64,000 nt of DNA from Heritagella caecorum (GCA_904419035.1 CAJFQL010000003.1:1-64000); one strand, 5' to 3'. Shown: positions 34,844 to 44,450, numbered from the stretch's first letter. Notes: generated by a model from the letters alone, not told the origin. Translations and numbers: made by a program.

Positions 34844-36895
34844 CTATCCCAACCGGGTTAATACCGGCGAAGCCATCAAATCCACTTTCCCCTTTACCGG
34901 GCATAAAGCCATGTGCCCCGTATCGTACCGGTACCGGATAAGGCCCCGTTCCCTGAGTACGTCGCACATGCATAGTAAGGTCAAAAACGGCACCGTTTTC
35001 CCCTCCGGCGACGCCTGCCGCAGCGCCTGCCACAGCATTTCCTGGCTGCTGTGCCAGCCGCCCCCGTCCCGCAGTAAGCGGTAAAGGGTAGCAAAGTCGT
35101 CCCGTCCCGGGCGGCGGATGGATTTTCCCTCTTCCAGGGGCTCGCCCCGGCACAGCGCTTCGTACTGCTGCCTTTGCCGCCACAGGTCTTCGGTATCGAG
35201 CCCCGCCGGGCGCAGGTCCATGATCTGTGTGGTCAGCGACATCTGCCCCCGGAATTCGTGCCGGGATAGCGACACCGCCGCGTCGACCTTGTCCCCCTCC
35301 CGGAAGCCTAATGCCTCTTTCGAAACGCCAAAGCGCATGCATGATAGGGTCACTCCGTCTTTTGAAAGCAGCAGCCGCAGGTGTTTGCCTCCGCCCACCG
35401 GCACAATCCCCTGCAGGGTCATGCCGAATAGCCCAAACAGCGGCGCCGGGAACCCGGCTCCAAAGGGTTCCAGCTCTTCTAGCAGGGCGGGCAGCTCTTC
35501 GGTCACCGCCGCCGGGCGCAGCCGGCAGTCGAGGGTGAGCGTCGGCACCGGCATAAACGGGTGCTGGTTTTTGGCGTACTCGTTGATCATCTGCCGGAAC
35601 GCCGGGATTTTCCCGGGCTCCACACTCAGCCCCGCCGCCATGGGGTGCCCGCCAAACCGGGTGAGCACCGGGGCGCAGGCCTTCACCGCTTCAAACAGCG
35701 AAAACCCTTCCACGCTGCGGCCGCTGCCCCGGGCTTTGTCCCCTTCGATGGTGATAACGACGCTGGGTTTGCCAAAAGTTTCGGTCAGCCGCGCCGCCAC
35801 AATGCCGATGACGCCGGGGTGCCAGTTTTCGCCCTCCACCACCAGCACCCGGTCGAGCAGCCGCCGCGGCTCTTTTTGCAGCTTTTCCATGGCCTGCTGC
35901 AGCACGTCCGCTTCCACGCTGCGGCGGTGGTCATTTTCGGTATTCACCGACTGGGCGATGGTATCCGCTTCTTCTTCCTCTTCACACAGTAAAAGCCGGA
36001 GCGCCTGTTTCGGGGAGCCCATACGCCCCACGGCGTTGAGCCGCGGCACCACGGTAAACGCCAAATCCCGGGCCGATACCGCCCTGTCCCCGGCCCCGGC
36101 CGCTTTCAGCAGGGCCCGCAGCCCCTCACACGGCCCGTCACGTAACCGGCGGATGCCCTTTTTCACCAGCTGGCGGTTTTCCCCTGTCAGGGGTACCACG
36201 TCCCCCACGGTGCCCACCGCCGCCAGATCGAGCAAAAACGAAAGGGTTTCCTCCGGGTCGCTCCACGCGCTTTCCACGGCGCAGCACAGTTCATAGGCAA
36301 GCCCCACCCCGGCAAAATCCCGGTAGGGGCTCTCTTCGTCCTCCCGCTGGGGGTCAATCACCGCCAGCGCCGGGGGCAGCGCCCCCTGCACCCGGTGGTG
36401 GTCGGTGACGATCACGTCCATCGTAAGTTCCCGGGCGACCTTCACTTCCTTTTCCCCGGCAATGCCGTTATCCACGGTAATCAGCAGCCGGGCGCCTTTT
36501 TCATGCAGCGTGCGCACCGCCGCTTCGTTCATGCCGTAGCCTTCCCCTTCCCGCTGGGGGATGTAGGGAAGGACCTGGGCGCCCTTACTCCTTAAATACT
36601 TTGTCAGCAACGCCGTGGCCGTCACACCGTCGGCGTCGTAATCGCCGAAAACCGCGATCGTTTCGCCGTCTTCGATGGCCTGCTGTACCCGCAAAGCGGC
36701 CGTTTCCATATCCCGCAGCAAAAAGGGGTCAAACGGCAGGCCGTCTTCCATCCCCAGCACACTGACGGCCTCCGCCGGGTCCGTCACACCCCGCACCGCC
36801 AGCATCATGCCCAGGAACGACGGAATATTCAGCGCTTCGCTCAACGCGGCCGCTTTTTCCCGGTCCAGCGGGCGCACTTGCCATGGCCTACCCAT
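34844..36895 (-). CDS. recJ: Single-stranded-DNA-specific exonuclease RecJ
   Basis: About 683 residues from the ATG at 36895 (GGGAGGA upstream); other in-frame ATGs lie 8 and 17 codons earlier. This 5'-3' exonuclease acts in recombination and mismatch repair. The DHH phosphoesterase motifs are present: FGDYDADGVTA, TVDNG and VTDHHRV. The DHHA1 domain has GGHPMAAGLSV, followed by an OB-fold and a C-terminal extension of about 110 residues. It starts the recJ-rel-MBL-hemZ run. Confidence 0.95.
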   Translation of the reverse strand: MGRPWQVRPLDREKAAALSEALNIPSFLGMMLAVRGVTDPAEAVSVLGMEDGLPFDPFLLRDMETAALRVQQAIEDGETIAVFGDYDADGVTATALLTKYLRSKGAQVLPYIPQREGEGYGMNEAAVRTLHEKGARLLITVDNGIAGEKEVKVARELTMDVIVTDHHRVQGALPPALAVIDPQREDEESPYRDFAGVGLAYELCCAVESAWSDPEETLSFLLDLAAVGTVGDVVPLTGENRQLVKKGIRRLRDGPCEGLRALLKAAGAGDRAVSARDLAFTVVPRLNAVGRMGSPKQALRLLLCEEEEEADTIAQSVNTENDHRRSVEADVLQQAMEKLQKEPRRLLDRVLVVEGENWHPGVIGIVAARLTETFGKPSVVITIEGDKARGSGRSVEGFSLFEAVKACAPVLTRFGGHPMAAGLSVEPGKIPAFRQMINEYAKNQHPFMPVPTLTLDCRLRPAAVTEELPALLEELEPFGAGFPAPLFGLFGMTLQGIVPVGGGKHLRLLLSKDGVTLSCMRFGVSKEALGFREGDKVDAAVSLSRHEFRGQMSLTTQIMDLRPAGLDTEDLWRQRQQYEALCRGEPLEEGKSIRRPGRDDFATLYRLLRDGGGWHSSQEMLWQALRQASPEGKTVPFLTLLCMCDVLRERGLIRYRYDTGHMALCPVKGKVDLMASPVLTRLG

Positions 36896-36999
36896 CAAAT
36901 CGCGTTCCTCCCTTTTTGCCATTTTCTTAAAAAGATATTGTACCATCCTTTCCCCCTTTTTTCAAGGTGGGGCCGGGCTTTCCCGCCGGGGGGCAAAAA

Positions 37000-37034
37000 A
37001 GAACGGGCCCCGCCTTTTGGGCGGAACCCGTTCT
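37000..37034 (-). terminator. Terminator of the LRR surface protein gene
   Basis: AGAACGGG pairs with CCCGTTCT, with an inner GCC/GGC stem; TTTTTTG follows on the minus strand. Confidence 0.9.
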
Positions 37035-37066
37035 GTGTGTTTGGGAGCGAAAACCGGCCGGTTTCG

Positions 37067-39295
37067 TTACCGGGCTTTGACGCTGCCGCTCGCTTTATAC
37101 GCGCTCTGGCTGCTGCCGGAAACCGCACGCACCGTGTAACTATACGTTGTGCCTTTTTTCGCTTTTTTGTCCGTGTATTTGACCGACGTGGTGGTCGCGA
37201 TGCGCTGCCAGGAGCCGCCCGCTGCTTTGCGGTAGACATTATAGCTCTTCGCGCCCTTTACGCTGCCCCAGCTCACCGTCACGCTGCCGGTACCGGCTTT
37301 GACGCTGACGCTCGGGGTGCTCAGCCGCGTCACCGTGCCGCTTACGCCCTTCTGGCTCACCGCCGTGCCCCGCACGGCTTCGATGGCGTACCGCACCGCC
37401 TGGCCGTTCCCGGCGCCGGTATCGGTGTAGGAAAGGGTTTTCACCGTCGTAAGAAGCACAAACCCTTTGCCGCTGTCCCGGTATACCCGGTAGCCCTCAG
37501 CACCCGGCAGAGCCGTCCACTGCACCTTCACCCCGCCGGTGGAAGCGGTAGCCTGCACCTGGGGCTTTTCGCTGCCAAAGCCCGCGTCTTCCCACACGGC
37601 GTACAGCGTCACGGTTTTCCCTTCCTGTGCCTGCAGGCCGGCGCCCTGCACCGTGTCAGAGCCCACAACCGCGCCGTTTTCCGTCAGCGACCAGCCCACA
37701 AACTCGGCGTAGGGTTTCCTAAAGCCGTTATCCGGCAGCACCACGTTTTCGTCGTAGGCCACATCACGAAGGCCCTCCACCCGGCCGCCGGACGCGCCGT
37801 TGCCGTCAAATACAATGTCATACACCGCCGTGCGGTACACCGGGGAAAGGGCCACCGGGCCCGTGACCGTGTCGGTGCTCTGCCAGAGGCGGCCATTTTC
37901 GTCGGCCCAGCCTTCGAACACATAGCCCTGTTTCTCCGGCGCGGCGGGCAGGGTGACGCGGTTGCCATAGACCACCTGGGTGGTTTTCACGCTCTGGAAC
38001 GTCACCGTATAGCGGTTTACCTGCCAGGTGGCGTACAAATGCAGGGCACCGTCATCGCTCTTCGGCAGCAGGCCCGGGCGGCTGTAGGAAACGGAGCCGC
38101 CGTTTTTCACCGCAATGGCCCCGTTTTCCGTCAGGGACCAGCCCGAGAGGGTGGCGTGGTCTTTTGTAAAGGCGCTGCCGTTCGGGGTAAAAGCCTTACC
38201 AAAATAGGCCGTCAACACCTGGCTTTCCGTGCCGTTATGCAGCACCACCTGGTAGCTCTGGCCGGAAAAGTCCTTTACCTGCCACACGGCGGTGGCGGTG
38301 ACCGTTTTGCCGTCTACATCCGTCAGGTTTTTCACCGAGCTGCCGGCGGCATAGACCGTCGAGCCGATCTGCCAGCCCACAAACTGCCAGTCACTGTCTA
38401 CCGGGTTGGGTCCTTCAGGCAGGTTGCCCGCCTGATCGTAGGAGAGCGTCAGGTTTTCCGCCAGACCCGTTGCCTTCTGGCTGCCGGACGAAAACGCCAC
38501 CTTATACGAAACGGGTTCATACGCGGCATACAGTGTCTGGCCTTCGCACACCACGGTATCGCTTTCCGACAGCGGGCGGCTGTGCCCGGCGTCTTCATAC
38601 CACTGCACCGTGTAACCCTTGGGGGTGTTCTGTTCCCACAAGTAGTCGCCCAGCGGGTACTTCGTGCCGTTATCCGGCAGGGTGATCTGCGTGAGGGTAT
38701 TAAAGTTAGCGATAAAGCCCTGGCCGTCGGTTAGTGCGCAGCCGGACAGATCCAGTTCCGTCAGGAAGTTATCGTTTACGTGCAAAAACGTAAGCGCTTT
38801 CAGCCCCGAGACATCTAAGGTTGTCAGCCGGTTGCCCATCACGTCCAGCACCTTCAGGGTGTGGTTGTCTTTCGGCAGCGTGAGGGAAACAAGGCGGTTA
38901 TTACTTACAAACGCGGCTTCCAGTTCCGTATTCTGCGACAAATCCAGTTCCGTCAGCCGGCACAGCTGGGCGTTGAGCACCTGCAAATGGGGGAACACTT
39001 CCACGCCCTTTAGTGACGCAACCGGTCCTTCCTGTACGTCCAGCGCCGTCACGGCGTCCCGTTCGCCCTGCGACAATACGTTGTCGCCGTTTGTGTCAAA
39101 CTCGTCTTTGACCATCTGGCGGAACGTGTCATCGGGGAAATTATCCTGTGTAATCGCCACGTCCCCGTTCTTTTCCACCATGACAAGCGCGCTTTCGTTT
39201 TCCCCACCCGGCAGGGTGTCAGCCCACACCGCCGGGGTGGCGCTCAGCGGCACCAGTACGGCCAGCCATGCTGCTATCCACTTTTTCATAAGCAT
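37067..39295 (-). CDS. Secreted EF-hand/LRR/InlB-repeat/FN3 protein
   Basis: A 742-residue secreted protein. The signal peptide (KKWIAAWLAVLVPLSATPAVWA) is followed by an EF-hand-like loop (DTNGDNVLSQGE) leading into leucine-rich repeats of about 22 residues (LTELDLSQN, LTTLDVSG, LTELDLSGC). Residues ~230-540 hold several InlB-type B repeats ending in the GW pattern (FVGWQIG, LSGWSLTENGA, FEGWADENG, FVGWSLTENGA). Two fibronectin type III domains end in a Ser/Lys-rich tail. There is no sortase signal or C-terminal membrane helix. Either ATG (39295 or 39289) fits the AAGGAG site. Likely an adhesin-like protein. Confidence 0.88.
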   Translation of the reverse strand: MLMKKWIAAWLAVLVPLSATPAVWADTLPGGENESALVMVEKNGDVAITQDNFPDDTFRQMVKDEFDTNGDNVLSQGERDAVTALDVQEGPVASLKGVEVFPHLQVLNAQLCRLTELDLSQNTELEAAFVSNNRLVSLTLPKDNHTLKVLDVMGNRLTTLDVSGLKALTFLHVNDNFLTELDLSGCALTDGQGFIANFNTLTQITLPDNGTKYPLGDYLWEQNTPKGYTVQWYEDAGHSRPLSESDTVVCEGQTLYAAYEPVSYKVAFSSGSQKATGLAENLTLSYDQAGNLPEGPNPVDSDWQFVGWQIGSTVYAAGSSVKNLTDVDGKTVTATAVWQVKDFSGQSYQVVLHNGTESQVLTAYFGKAFTPNGSAFTKDHATLSGWSLTENGAIAVKNGGSVSYSRPGLLPKSDDGALHLYATWQVNRYTVTFQSVKTTQVVYGNRVTLPAAPEKQGYVFEGWADENGRLWQSTDTVTGPVALSPVYRTAVYDIVFDGNGASGGRVEGLRDVAYDENVVLPDNGFRKPYAEFVGWSLTENGAVVGSDTVQGAGLQAQEGKTVTLYAVWEDAGFGSEKPQVQATASTGGVKVQWTALPGAEGYRVYRDSGKGFVLLTTVKTLSYTDTGAGNGQAVRYAIEAVRGTAVSQKGVSGTVTRLSTPSVSVKAGTGSVTVSWGSVKGAKSYNVYRKAAGGSWQRIATTTSVKYTDKKAKKGTTYSYTVRAVSGSSQSAYKASGSVKAR

Positions 39296-39410
39296 CTTTC
39301 TCCTTTTCTCCTTTTTCCATGCGCCCGCCGTTTCCTGTTGTTTTTCCCGGCCGTACCGGCGTACCGTGGAGCTGGTCAGGGGTTCAAAAGGAATTTTTTA
39401 AATTTTTTTC

Positions 39411-39439
39411 ATTATAATGTCCATTTAGATAACCATCAA
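39411..39439 (-). promoter_or_regulatory. Promoter of the LRR surface protein gene
   Basis: On the minus strand, TTGATG (39434-39439) and TATAAT (39411-39416) are 17 bases apart. The gap 39296-39675 holds this and, on the plus strand, a weaker TTGCTT/GATGAT pair near 39598-39623 for the AbrB-like gene. No other feature was seen there. Confidence 0.75.
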
Positions 39440-39675
39440 GAACATTTCCTATTTTTGTGATGGGATTACTTGCCAAACATTTCTCCCGGTTTGCCCCCTT
39501 TTTTGTGCCCCTTGGCCTTTTGGCGCAAAAAAAGGCGCCTTTTCCCGGATTTTTTCCAAAAAATGGGAAAAGTGCAGAAAAAAATCAAAAAAGGCTTGCT
39601 TTTTCCACCGTGTTATGCGATGATGGAATTGGTAAATTCTGTATATTTTGTTTGAAGAGACAGGAGGTATGATGT

Positions 39676-39930
39676 ATGGGAAGAAAACGCGGGCTCATCC
39701 GCCGGGTTGACCAGCTGGGGCGCATTGTCCTGCCCATGGAAGCCAGAAAAATGCTGCATATTCAGGAAAAGGACGGGCTGGAAATCCTTGTGGATACGGA
39801 AAAAGGCCAGATCATTTTGCAAAAAGTGGAGGATTCGTGCTTTTTGTGCCGGTCGACCGAAGACCTGAAAGAGGTCAAAGACGGGCTTTTCCTGTGCCGC
39901 AACTGCATCCGCCATTTGTCGCAGGAATGA
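39676..39930 (+). CDS. AbrB/SpoVT-type transition regulator with C-terminal CxxC pair
   Basis: An 84-residue DNA-binding protein. The swapped-hairpin AbrB domain occupies residues ~8-50 (RVDQLGRIVLPMEARKML). The C-terminus has CFLC and CRNC, spaced like a small zinc knuckle. Close relatives in Clostridia regulate transition-phase or sporulation genes. A CAGGAGG site lies about 9 bases before the ATG. It is monocistronic and divergent from the LRR surface protein gene, which it may regulate. Confidence 0.9.
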   Translation: MGRKRGLIRRVDQLGRIVLPMEARKMLHIQEKDGLEILVDTEKGQIILQKVEDSCFLCRSTEDLKEVKDGLFLCRNCIRHLSQE

Positions 39931-39949
39931 TCCCCCACCGAAAAAAAAG

Positions 39950-39991
39950 AGCCGCTCCCGTTTTCCCCCTTTTGGGGGAGCGGGAACGGCT
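39950..39991. terminator. Bidirectional terminator between the AbrB-like gene and cdaR
   Basis: AGCCG, CCCG and CCCCC arms pair in order with GGGGG, CGGG and CGGCT. A8 precedes the hairpin and T7 follows it. Confidence 0.9.
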
Positions 39992-40018
39992 TTTTTTCTT
40001 TTGTGAGGGGCCGGGACG

Positions 40019-41398
40019 CTAACCAATATAGGCGCTGATGGTGTACTTGCCTACCGCCCAACAGCTGGTGGAACCTGTCACGCCCACGGTGGCGGCCAGT
40101 TCGGCGCTGCCGCTCAGTTCCGTTTGGCCGGTCATGTCTACCTGCATATACAGGTCGTCCGCCGTCAATTGCGACATAATCGAATCCGGCCCGATGAGCG
40201 TCACGTTCACCGAACCGGTGAGCACGTCCACACTGTGGTCTTTACTTGCGTTAATCACCGAAATATTCGTAACGGTAAACGACTTCTGGCTGTACCCGTC
40301 CAAATCCACTTTTACCTGGGCGGTCCACACGTTGCTCACGTTCTTAAACCCGCTGGGCAGGGTCACGTCGGCCTCCAGCACCGGGTTATTAAAATCGACC
40401 TGCGACAAATCCACCGGTTCCAGCGATAGTTCCGTCATGTCCGTGATGGAATCCTCCGGCCCGGCCACTTCAATACGGCTGGGGGTCACCTCCAACCGGC
40501 TGGCGCCAAACCCGGTGGGGGTCTTACTCAGGGTGGCGGTCAGATCCAGCGTCTTGCGCAAATACACCGGGATGGTCACATCCACTTTGCTGGCGCTGAG
40601 CTGCAAATTGTCGTCGGTGATCACCATGCCGTACTGGTCATACGCCACCAGTTTGGCCGACACGGTGGTGGTGCTGGTCAGCGCGTCGTGGATATCGTAT
40701 TCCGCCTGCACGGTGCTCACTTTATCCACGCTGCTGCGGGGGCCGCTCACAGCCACGGTTTCCGCCGCCAGGGTGGGGGTACTGGCATAATAGTTGGAAT
40801 TGACGGAATATTTCACGTTATTGTCAATGGTAAAGTTCTTTTCCTCGTACACATCCACGTCCACCGAAATGGCCGACGGGTCCACACTGACGATTTCGTA
40901 ATCCGACAAGACCCCGCCCCCCTTTTTCTGGGCGGTCAGGGCTAAGGTGTACGTGGTCATGCCGTCGGCGCTTTTCACGTCGGCGGACAGCGTGCCCACC
41001 ACTTCCAGGTCTTCGGCGGTAATGCGGTTGACAATAATGCTGTTCCCCGACACCGACACGTTGGCCGTCTGCTGCGACTGGTCAAACACCCGCAGCCCGG
41101 CTTCCCTGGACGCATCGCTCATTTCGATGGTGATGGGGACATCATACACCACCCGCGGGCGGTTGCTTACATTGGAATACGATACGGCAAACCAAATGCA
41201 CACCGCCACCACAAACGACAGCGCCAAAATGAATTTGTTATTGTAAAACAGCTGGGAAAAATCCACTTTCCTCCGTGTTTTCTCCGGTTTTTTCCCGGGC
41301 TTTCCGGTGGACGCCGCAGAGGGTTCCTGCCCCTTTTCCGGCGGCAAATCCGATTCCGGCAAAACCGGGGGTTTTTCCTGTTTCTTCCAAAATGCCAT
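40019..41398 (-). CDS. cdaR: YbbR-domain protein, CdaA regulator CdaR
   Basis: A 459-residue membrane-bound protein. An N-terminal cytoplasmic Pro/Lys-rich stretch (~60 residues) precedes one transmembrane helix (FILALSFVVAVCIWFAVSYS). About four YbbR beta domains of ~90 residues follow outside the cell (first one VVYDVPITIEM). CdaR modulates the diadenylate cyclase CdaA. The start codon overlaps the cdaA stop (TGATG), so the pair is translationally coupled. glmM, which follows in Bacillus, is not next to it here. Confidence 0.92.
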   Translation of the reverse strand: MAFWKKQEKPPVLPESDLPPEKGQEPSAASTGKPGKKPEKTRRKVDFSQLFYNNKFILALSFVVAVCIWFAVSYSNVSNRPRVVYDVPITIEMSDASREAGLRVFDQSQQTANVSVSGNSIIVNRITAEDLEVVGTLSADVKSADGMTTYTLALTAQKKGGGVLSDYEIVSVDPSAISVDVDVYEEKNFTIDNNVKYSVNSNYYASTPTLAAETVAVSGPRSSVDKVSTVQAEYDIHDALTSTTTVSAKLVAYDQYGMVITDDNLQLSASKVDVTIPVYLRKTLDLTATLSKTPTGFGASRLEVTPSRIEVAGPEDSITDMTELSLEPVDLSQVDFNNPVLEADVTLPSGFKNVSNVWTAQVKVDLDGYSQKSFTVTNISVINASKDHSVDVLTGSVNVTLIGPDSIMSQLTADDLYMQVDMTGQTELSGSAELAATVGVTGSTSCWAVGKYTISAYIG

Positions 41399-42261
41399 CA
41401 GTGCTTCGCCTTCTTTCTGCGGGGCATCCGCACCGTTTTCTTTTCGCTGCCACTCTTTTCTTCCAAAAGCAGCGATTCCAGCTCATTGACCAGCGTTTCC
41501 CGGGTGTAGTTTCTCGTTAAAATCCCGTTAAGGGCAATACTCACCTGGCCGGTCTCTTCCGAAACCACCACCACCACGGCGTCGCTGTTTTCGCTCATGC
41601 CCAGCGCCGCCCGGTGCCGCGTGCCCAAATCCACGCTCACGGAATCGTTGCTGGTCAGCGGCAGGATGCACCCCGCCGCGTACACCACGCCGTCGCGGAT
41701 GATCATGGCGCCGTCGTGCAGCGGCGCTTTGTTAAAGAAGATATTGCCAATCACCGGCGCCGAGGGTTTGGCTTCCACAATGGTGCCGGTGTCGATAATT
41801 TCGCCCAGTTTGGTCTCCCGTTCAAACACGATCAGCGCCCCCATGCGCAGCCGCTGCAAATTCATGCAGGCGTCGGCCACGGCATTGATGGCCCGCCGGG
41901 TCTGGGAATTTTCCGCTTCCCGGTCCCGCATGCCAAAGGGCAGGTTTTTCCCGCTGCGGCCCACTTGTTCCAGGGCGCGGCGGATTTCCGGCTGGAAAAT
42001 GACCAGGAACGCCACCACCGTGAACTGGAAAAAGTAATTGAGCAGCTCGTTTAGCATGGTCAGATCCAGGTACCACGCCATCAGGTACACGATCACCAAA
42101 ATGAGCAGCCCTTTGACCAGCTGGCCGGCCCGGGTTTCCCGCACCAGTTTCACGGCGCTGTATATAATGAAGGTCACCACCAGAATATCCAGGGCGTCCT
42201 TCCAGGTGAACTGGCGGATTAGCGCCAGCAACACGGTGAAAAATTCGATAATCCCATCCAT
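41398..42261 (-). CDS. cdaA: Diadenylate cyclase CdaA
   Basis: A 287-residue membrane enzyme that makes c-di-AMP from two ATP. Three transmembrane helices lie in residues ~1-95. The DisA_N/DAC domain carries both signature motifs, DGAMIIRDG and GTRHRAALGMSE. The C-terminal tail is Lys/Arg-rich (KKTVRMPRRKKAKH). A good AAGGAG site precedes the ATG at 42261. It is the first gene of the cdaA-cdaR operon. Confidence 0.96.
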   Translation of the reverse strand: MDGIIEFFTVLLALIRQFTWKDALDILVVTFIIYSAVKLVRETRAGQLVKGLLILVIVYLMAWYLDLTMLNELLNYFFQFTVVAFLVIFQPEIRRALEQVGRSGKNLPFGMRDREAENSQTRRAINAVADACMNLQRLRMGALIVFERETKLGEIIDTGTIVEAKPSAPVIGNIFFNKAPLHDGAMIIRDGVVYAAGCILPLTSNDSVSVDLGTRHRAALGMSENSDAVVVVVSEETGQVSIALNGILTRNYTRETLVNELESLLLEEKSGSEKKTVRMPRRKKAKH

Positions 42262-42362
42262 TTACGGTCTCCTTATCGCCCAGAAGGGTTTTTTCCCAAA
42301 GAAAGGAATCCATCTACCTATTTTATTTTACCATATATAAAAGCAGATGCAACGGTTTCTTT

Positions 42363-43505
42363 TCAGTTTTCCCGTCGAATTTTATCGATAGCCTGGATAA
42401 GGGCCCCCACGTCCCCCGGGCGGGTAAAGGCCGACACGCTCACCCGCACGGTGCCGTTTTCCAGGGTGCCCATCTTTTCGTGGGCCAGCGGCGCGCAGTG
42501 CAGCCCGGCCCGCACCAGGATGCCCCGTTTCGCTAGCGAGGCCGCCACCTGTTCGCTGGGCTTTTCCCCCACGTTAAAGGACAGCACCGGCGCCGAAAAC
42601 CGGGCTTCGGGTTTGGGCACATAGAGTTTGACCCCCGGCATGCGGTGCAGCCCTTCCCACGCTTGCCGGCACAGCCCCATTTCTTTTTCCAGTAACCCCC
42701 GCTGCCCTTTGACCCAGCGCAGGCCCGCCAGTAGCCCGGCAATCCCCGGCACGTTTAGGGTGCCGCTTTCCAGGTGTTCCGGCATCTCCTCCGGGTGGGA
42801 CAGCGACCGGGACAAATTGCCGGTGCCGCCTTCCAAAAGGGTCTGTAACTTTTCGCCGTTTCTCGCGATCAGCAGCCCGGTGCCCATGGGGCCGTATAAC
42901 CCCTTGTGCCCGGCGGCGCACAGGTAATCGCACCCGGTATTTTCCATGGAAAGGGGCAGCACCCCCGCCGTCTGGGCCGCGTCGATGCAAAACGGGATGC
43001 GGTACATCCGGCACAGCGCGCCGATTTTTTCCACCGGCGTGCGGATGCCGAACACGTTAGACGCATGCACCGCCACCACCAGCCGGGTTTTTTCGCTCAG
43101 CACCTTGCGCAAGTTCCCAAGGGTGGCATCACTGTCCCCGGGCACCACGCAAAAGCGTTTGACGGTAATCTGCCTGCGCTGCTCTAACGCATACAGCGGC
43201 CGGGCCACCGCGTTATGCTCCATATCGGTGCACACCGCCTCGTCCCCCGGGCGCAGCACCCCCTTAATCACCATATTCAGCGCCTGGGTGCAGTTGAGGG
43301 GGAACACTACGCACTCCGGCCCCGGCGCACCGAAAAACGACGCCGCTTCTTTCCGGCAGGCGTACACCATTTCGGCCGCTTTTAACCCGGGCCCGGCCCC
43401 GCTGCGCCCCGGGTTGGCGCTCAAGGTTTGCAGCGCCTGCATGACCGCCCGGCGCACCGGTTCGGGCTTTACGCCGGTGGTCGCCGCATGATCGAGGTAG
43501 ATCAC
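42363..43505 (-). CDS. Cysteine desulfurase family protein (class V aminotransferase)
   Basis: About 380 residues from the GTG at 43505, which overlaps the DUF3343 stop codon (GTGA) and follows GGAGGGAGAC. It is a PLP enzyme: the start is IYLDHAATT, the PLP-holding Asp-Ala-Ala-Gln lies in FCIDAAQTAGV, and the Schiff-base Lys in AAGHKGLYGP. The reactive Cys is in GLHCAPLAHEKMGT near the C-terminus. It resembles the subfamily often encoded beside DUF3343 and linked to selenium or sulfur transfer, rather than housekeeping IscS or SufS. Confidence 0.9.
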   Translation of the reverse strand: MIYLDHAATTGVKPEPVRRAVMQALQTLSANPGRSGAGPGLKAAEMVYACRKEAASFFGAPGPECVVFPLNCTQALNMVIKGVLRPGDEAVCTDMEHNAVARPLYALEQRRQITVKRFCVVPGDSDATLGNLRKVLSEKTRLVVAVHASNVFGIRTPVEKIGALCRMYRIPFCIDAAQTAGVLPLSMENTGCDYLCAAGHKGLYGPMGTGLLIARNGEKLQTLLEGGTGNLSRSLSHPEEMPEHLESGTLNVPGIAGLLAGLRWVKGQRGLLEKEMGLCRQAWEGLHRMPGVKLYVPKPEARFSAPVLSFNVGEKPSEQVAASLAKRGILVRAGLHCAPLAHEKMGTLENGTVRVSVSAFTRPGDVGALIQAIDKIRREN

Positions 43506-43738
43506 GTCTCTCCCTCCCGGGTTTCCCGGCCCAACACCCGCACGCCGTGCTGCCGCAGGAACTTTTCGGCTTCGTCCGTCCGATAGGGCACATACAGGCC
43601 GTACCCGCACCCATAGCTGCCCATTTTCCGCGCCCGTTCCACATACGCCCGGTACCCGTGGGCCATCAGCAGGTCCCGGCCCTTCATCGCATACGTCACC
43701 GACCCCACCCGGATCACCGGTTTTTCGTCAGCTCCCAT
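43502..43738 (-). CDS. DUF3343-like putative Se/S carrier protein
   Basis: A small protein of about 78 residues from the ATG at 43738 (a further in-frame ATG lies 11 codons upstream; neither has a strong ribosome site). The pattern is a short beta-alpha-beta unit: VIRVGSVTYAMKGRDLLMAHG, then a Gly-Cys-Gly turn (GSYGCGYGLYV) and a C-terminal helix. DUF3343 proteins have been proposed as sulfur or selenium carriers for the neighbouring desulfurase. The two genes overlap by four bases. Confidence 0.75.
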   Translation of the reverse strand: MGADEKPVIRVGSVTYAMKGRDLLMAHGYRAYVERARKMGSYGCGYGLYVPYRTDEAEKFLRQHGVRVLGRETREGET

Positions 43739-43826
43739 TAGGTCCCATCCGCCTTTCTTTACAAAATACATGCCGCTTTCGGGGCATACCTCACCCTATG
43801 CAGCACCGGCGGAATTTGTCCCTTTT

Positions 43827-44306
43827 TTATCCCCTACTGAGCAGGCACACCGCGTGGGCCGCGATGCCTTCCCCCTTGCCGGTAAAGCCCAGCCCCTCTT
43901 CCGTGGTGGCTTTTACGCTGACCTGATCGGGCGAAACCCCGCAGGCTTTGGCCAGATTTTCCCGCATGGTGTCGATATACCCCCTCAGTTTCGGGCGCTG
44001 GGCCAAAATGGTCGCGTCGATATTGCCGATTTGCCAGCCCCTTTCCGCGAGCATGGCGGCTACCTGCCCCAGCAGCACAAGGCTGTCGGCCCCTTCGTAC
44101 CGCTCATCGGTATCCGGGAACCATTTGCCAATATCCCCCAGCGCCAGCGCCCCCAACAGCGCGTCGCTGATGGCGTGGGATAGTACGTCGGCATCCGAAT
44201 GCCCCAACAGCCCTTTTTCATAGGGGATCAACACGCCCCCCAAAATCAGTTTCCGCCCCGGCGTCAGCCGGTGGACGTCATACCCGTGCCCGATGCGCAT
44301 GTTCAT
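43827..44306 (-). CDS. ispF: 2-C-methyl-D-erythritol 2,4-cyclodiphosphate synthase
   Basis: A 159-residue MEP-pathway enzyme, the fifth step toward isoprenoids. It shows the full signature: GHGYDVHRL with metal-binding Asp and His, LGHSDADVLSHAISDALLGALALGDIG, and the FPDTDERY segment. A trimer with one zinc per active site is known for the family. Start at either 44306 or 44300 is possible. It is last before a strand switch and is not clustered with other MEP genes. Confidence 0.98.
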   Translation of the reverse strand: MNMRIGHGYDVHRLTPGRKLILGGVLIPYEKGLLGHSDADVLSHAISDALLGALALGDIGKWFPDTDERYEGADSLVLLGQVAAMLAERGWQIGNIDATILAQRPKLRGYIDTMRENLAKACGVSPDQVSVKATTEEGLGFTGKGEGIAAHAVCLLSRG

Positions 44307-44450
44307 GCTGTTTCCCTGCCCTTCTCCGAAAACGGCCGGTTTGTAAAGGCCCCCGTTTTCAGTTCTCGTTTTTTCTTCTCTTTATTGTATCCGGAATTTT
44401 ACCCGGTGTCAAAACGAAGGCTCTCATCCCGCTGCAAGGAAAACCGCACC

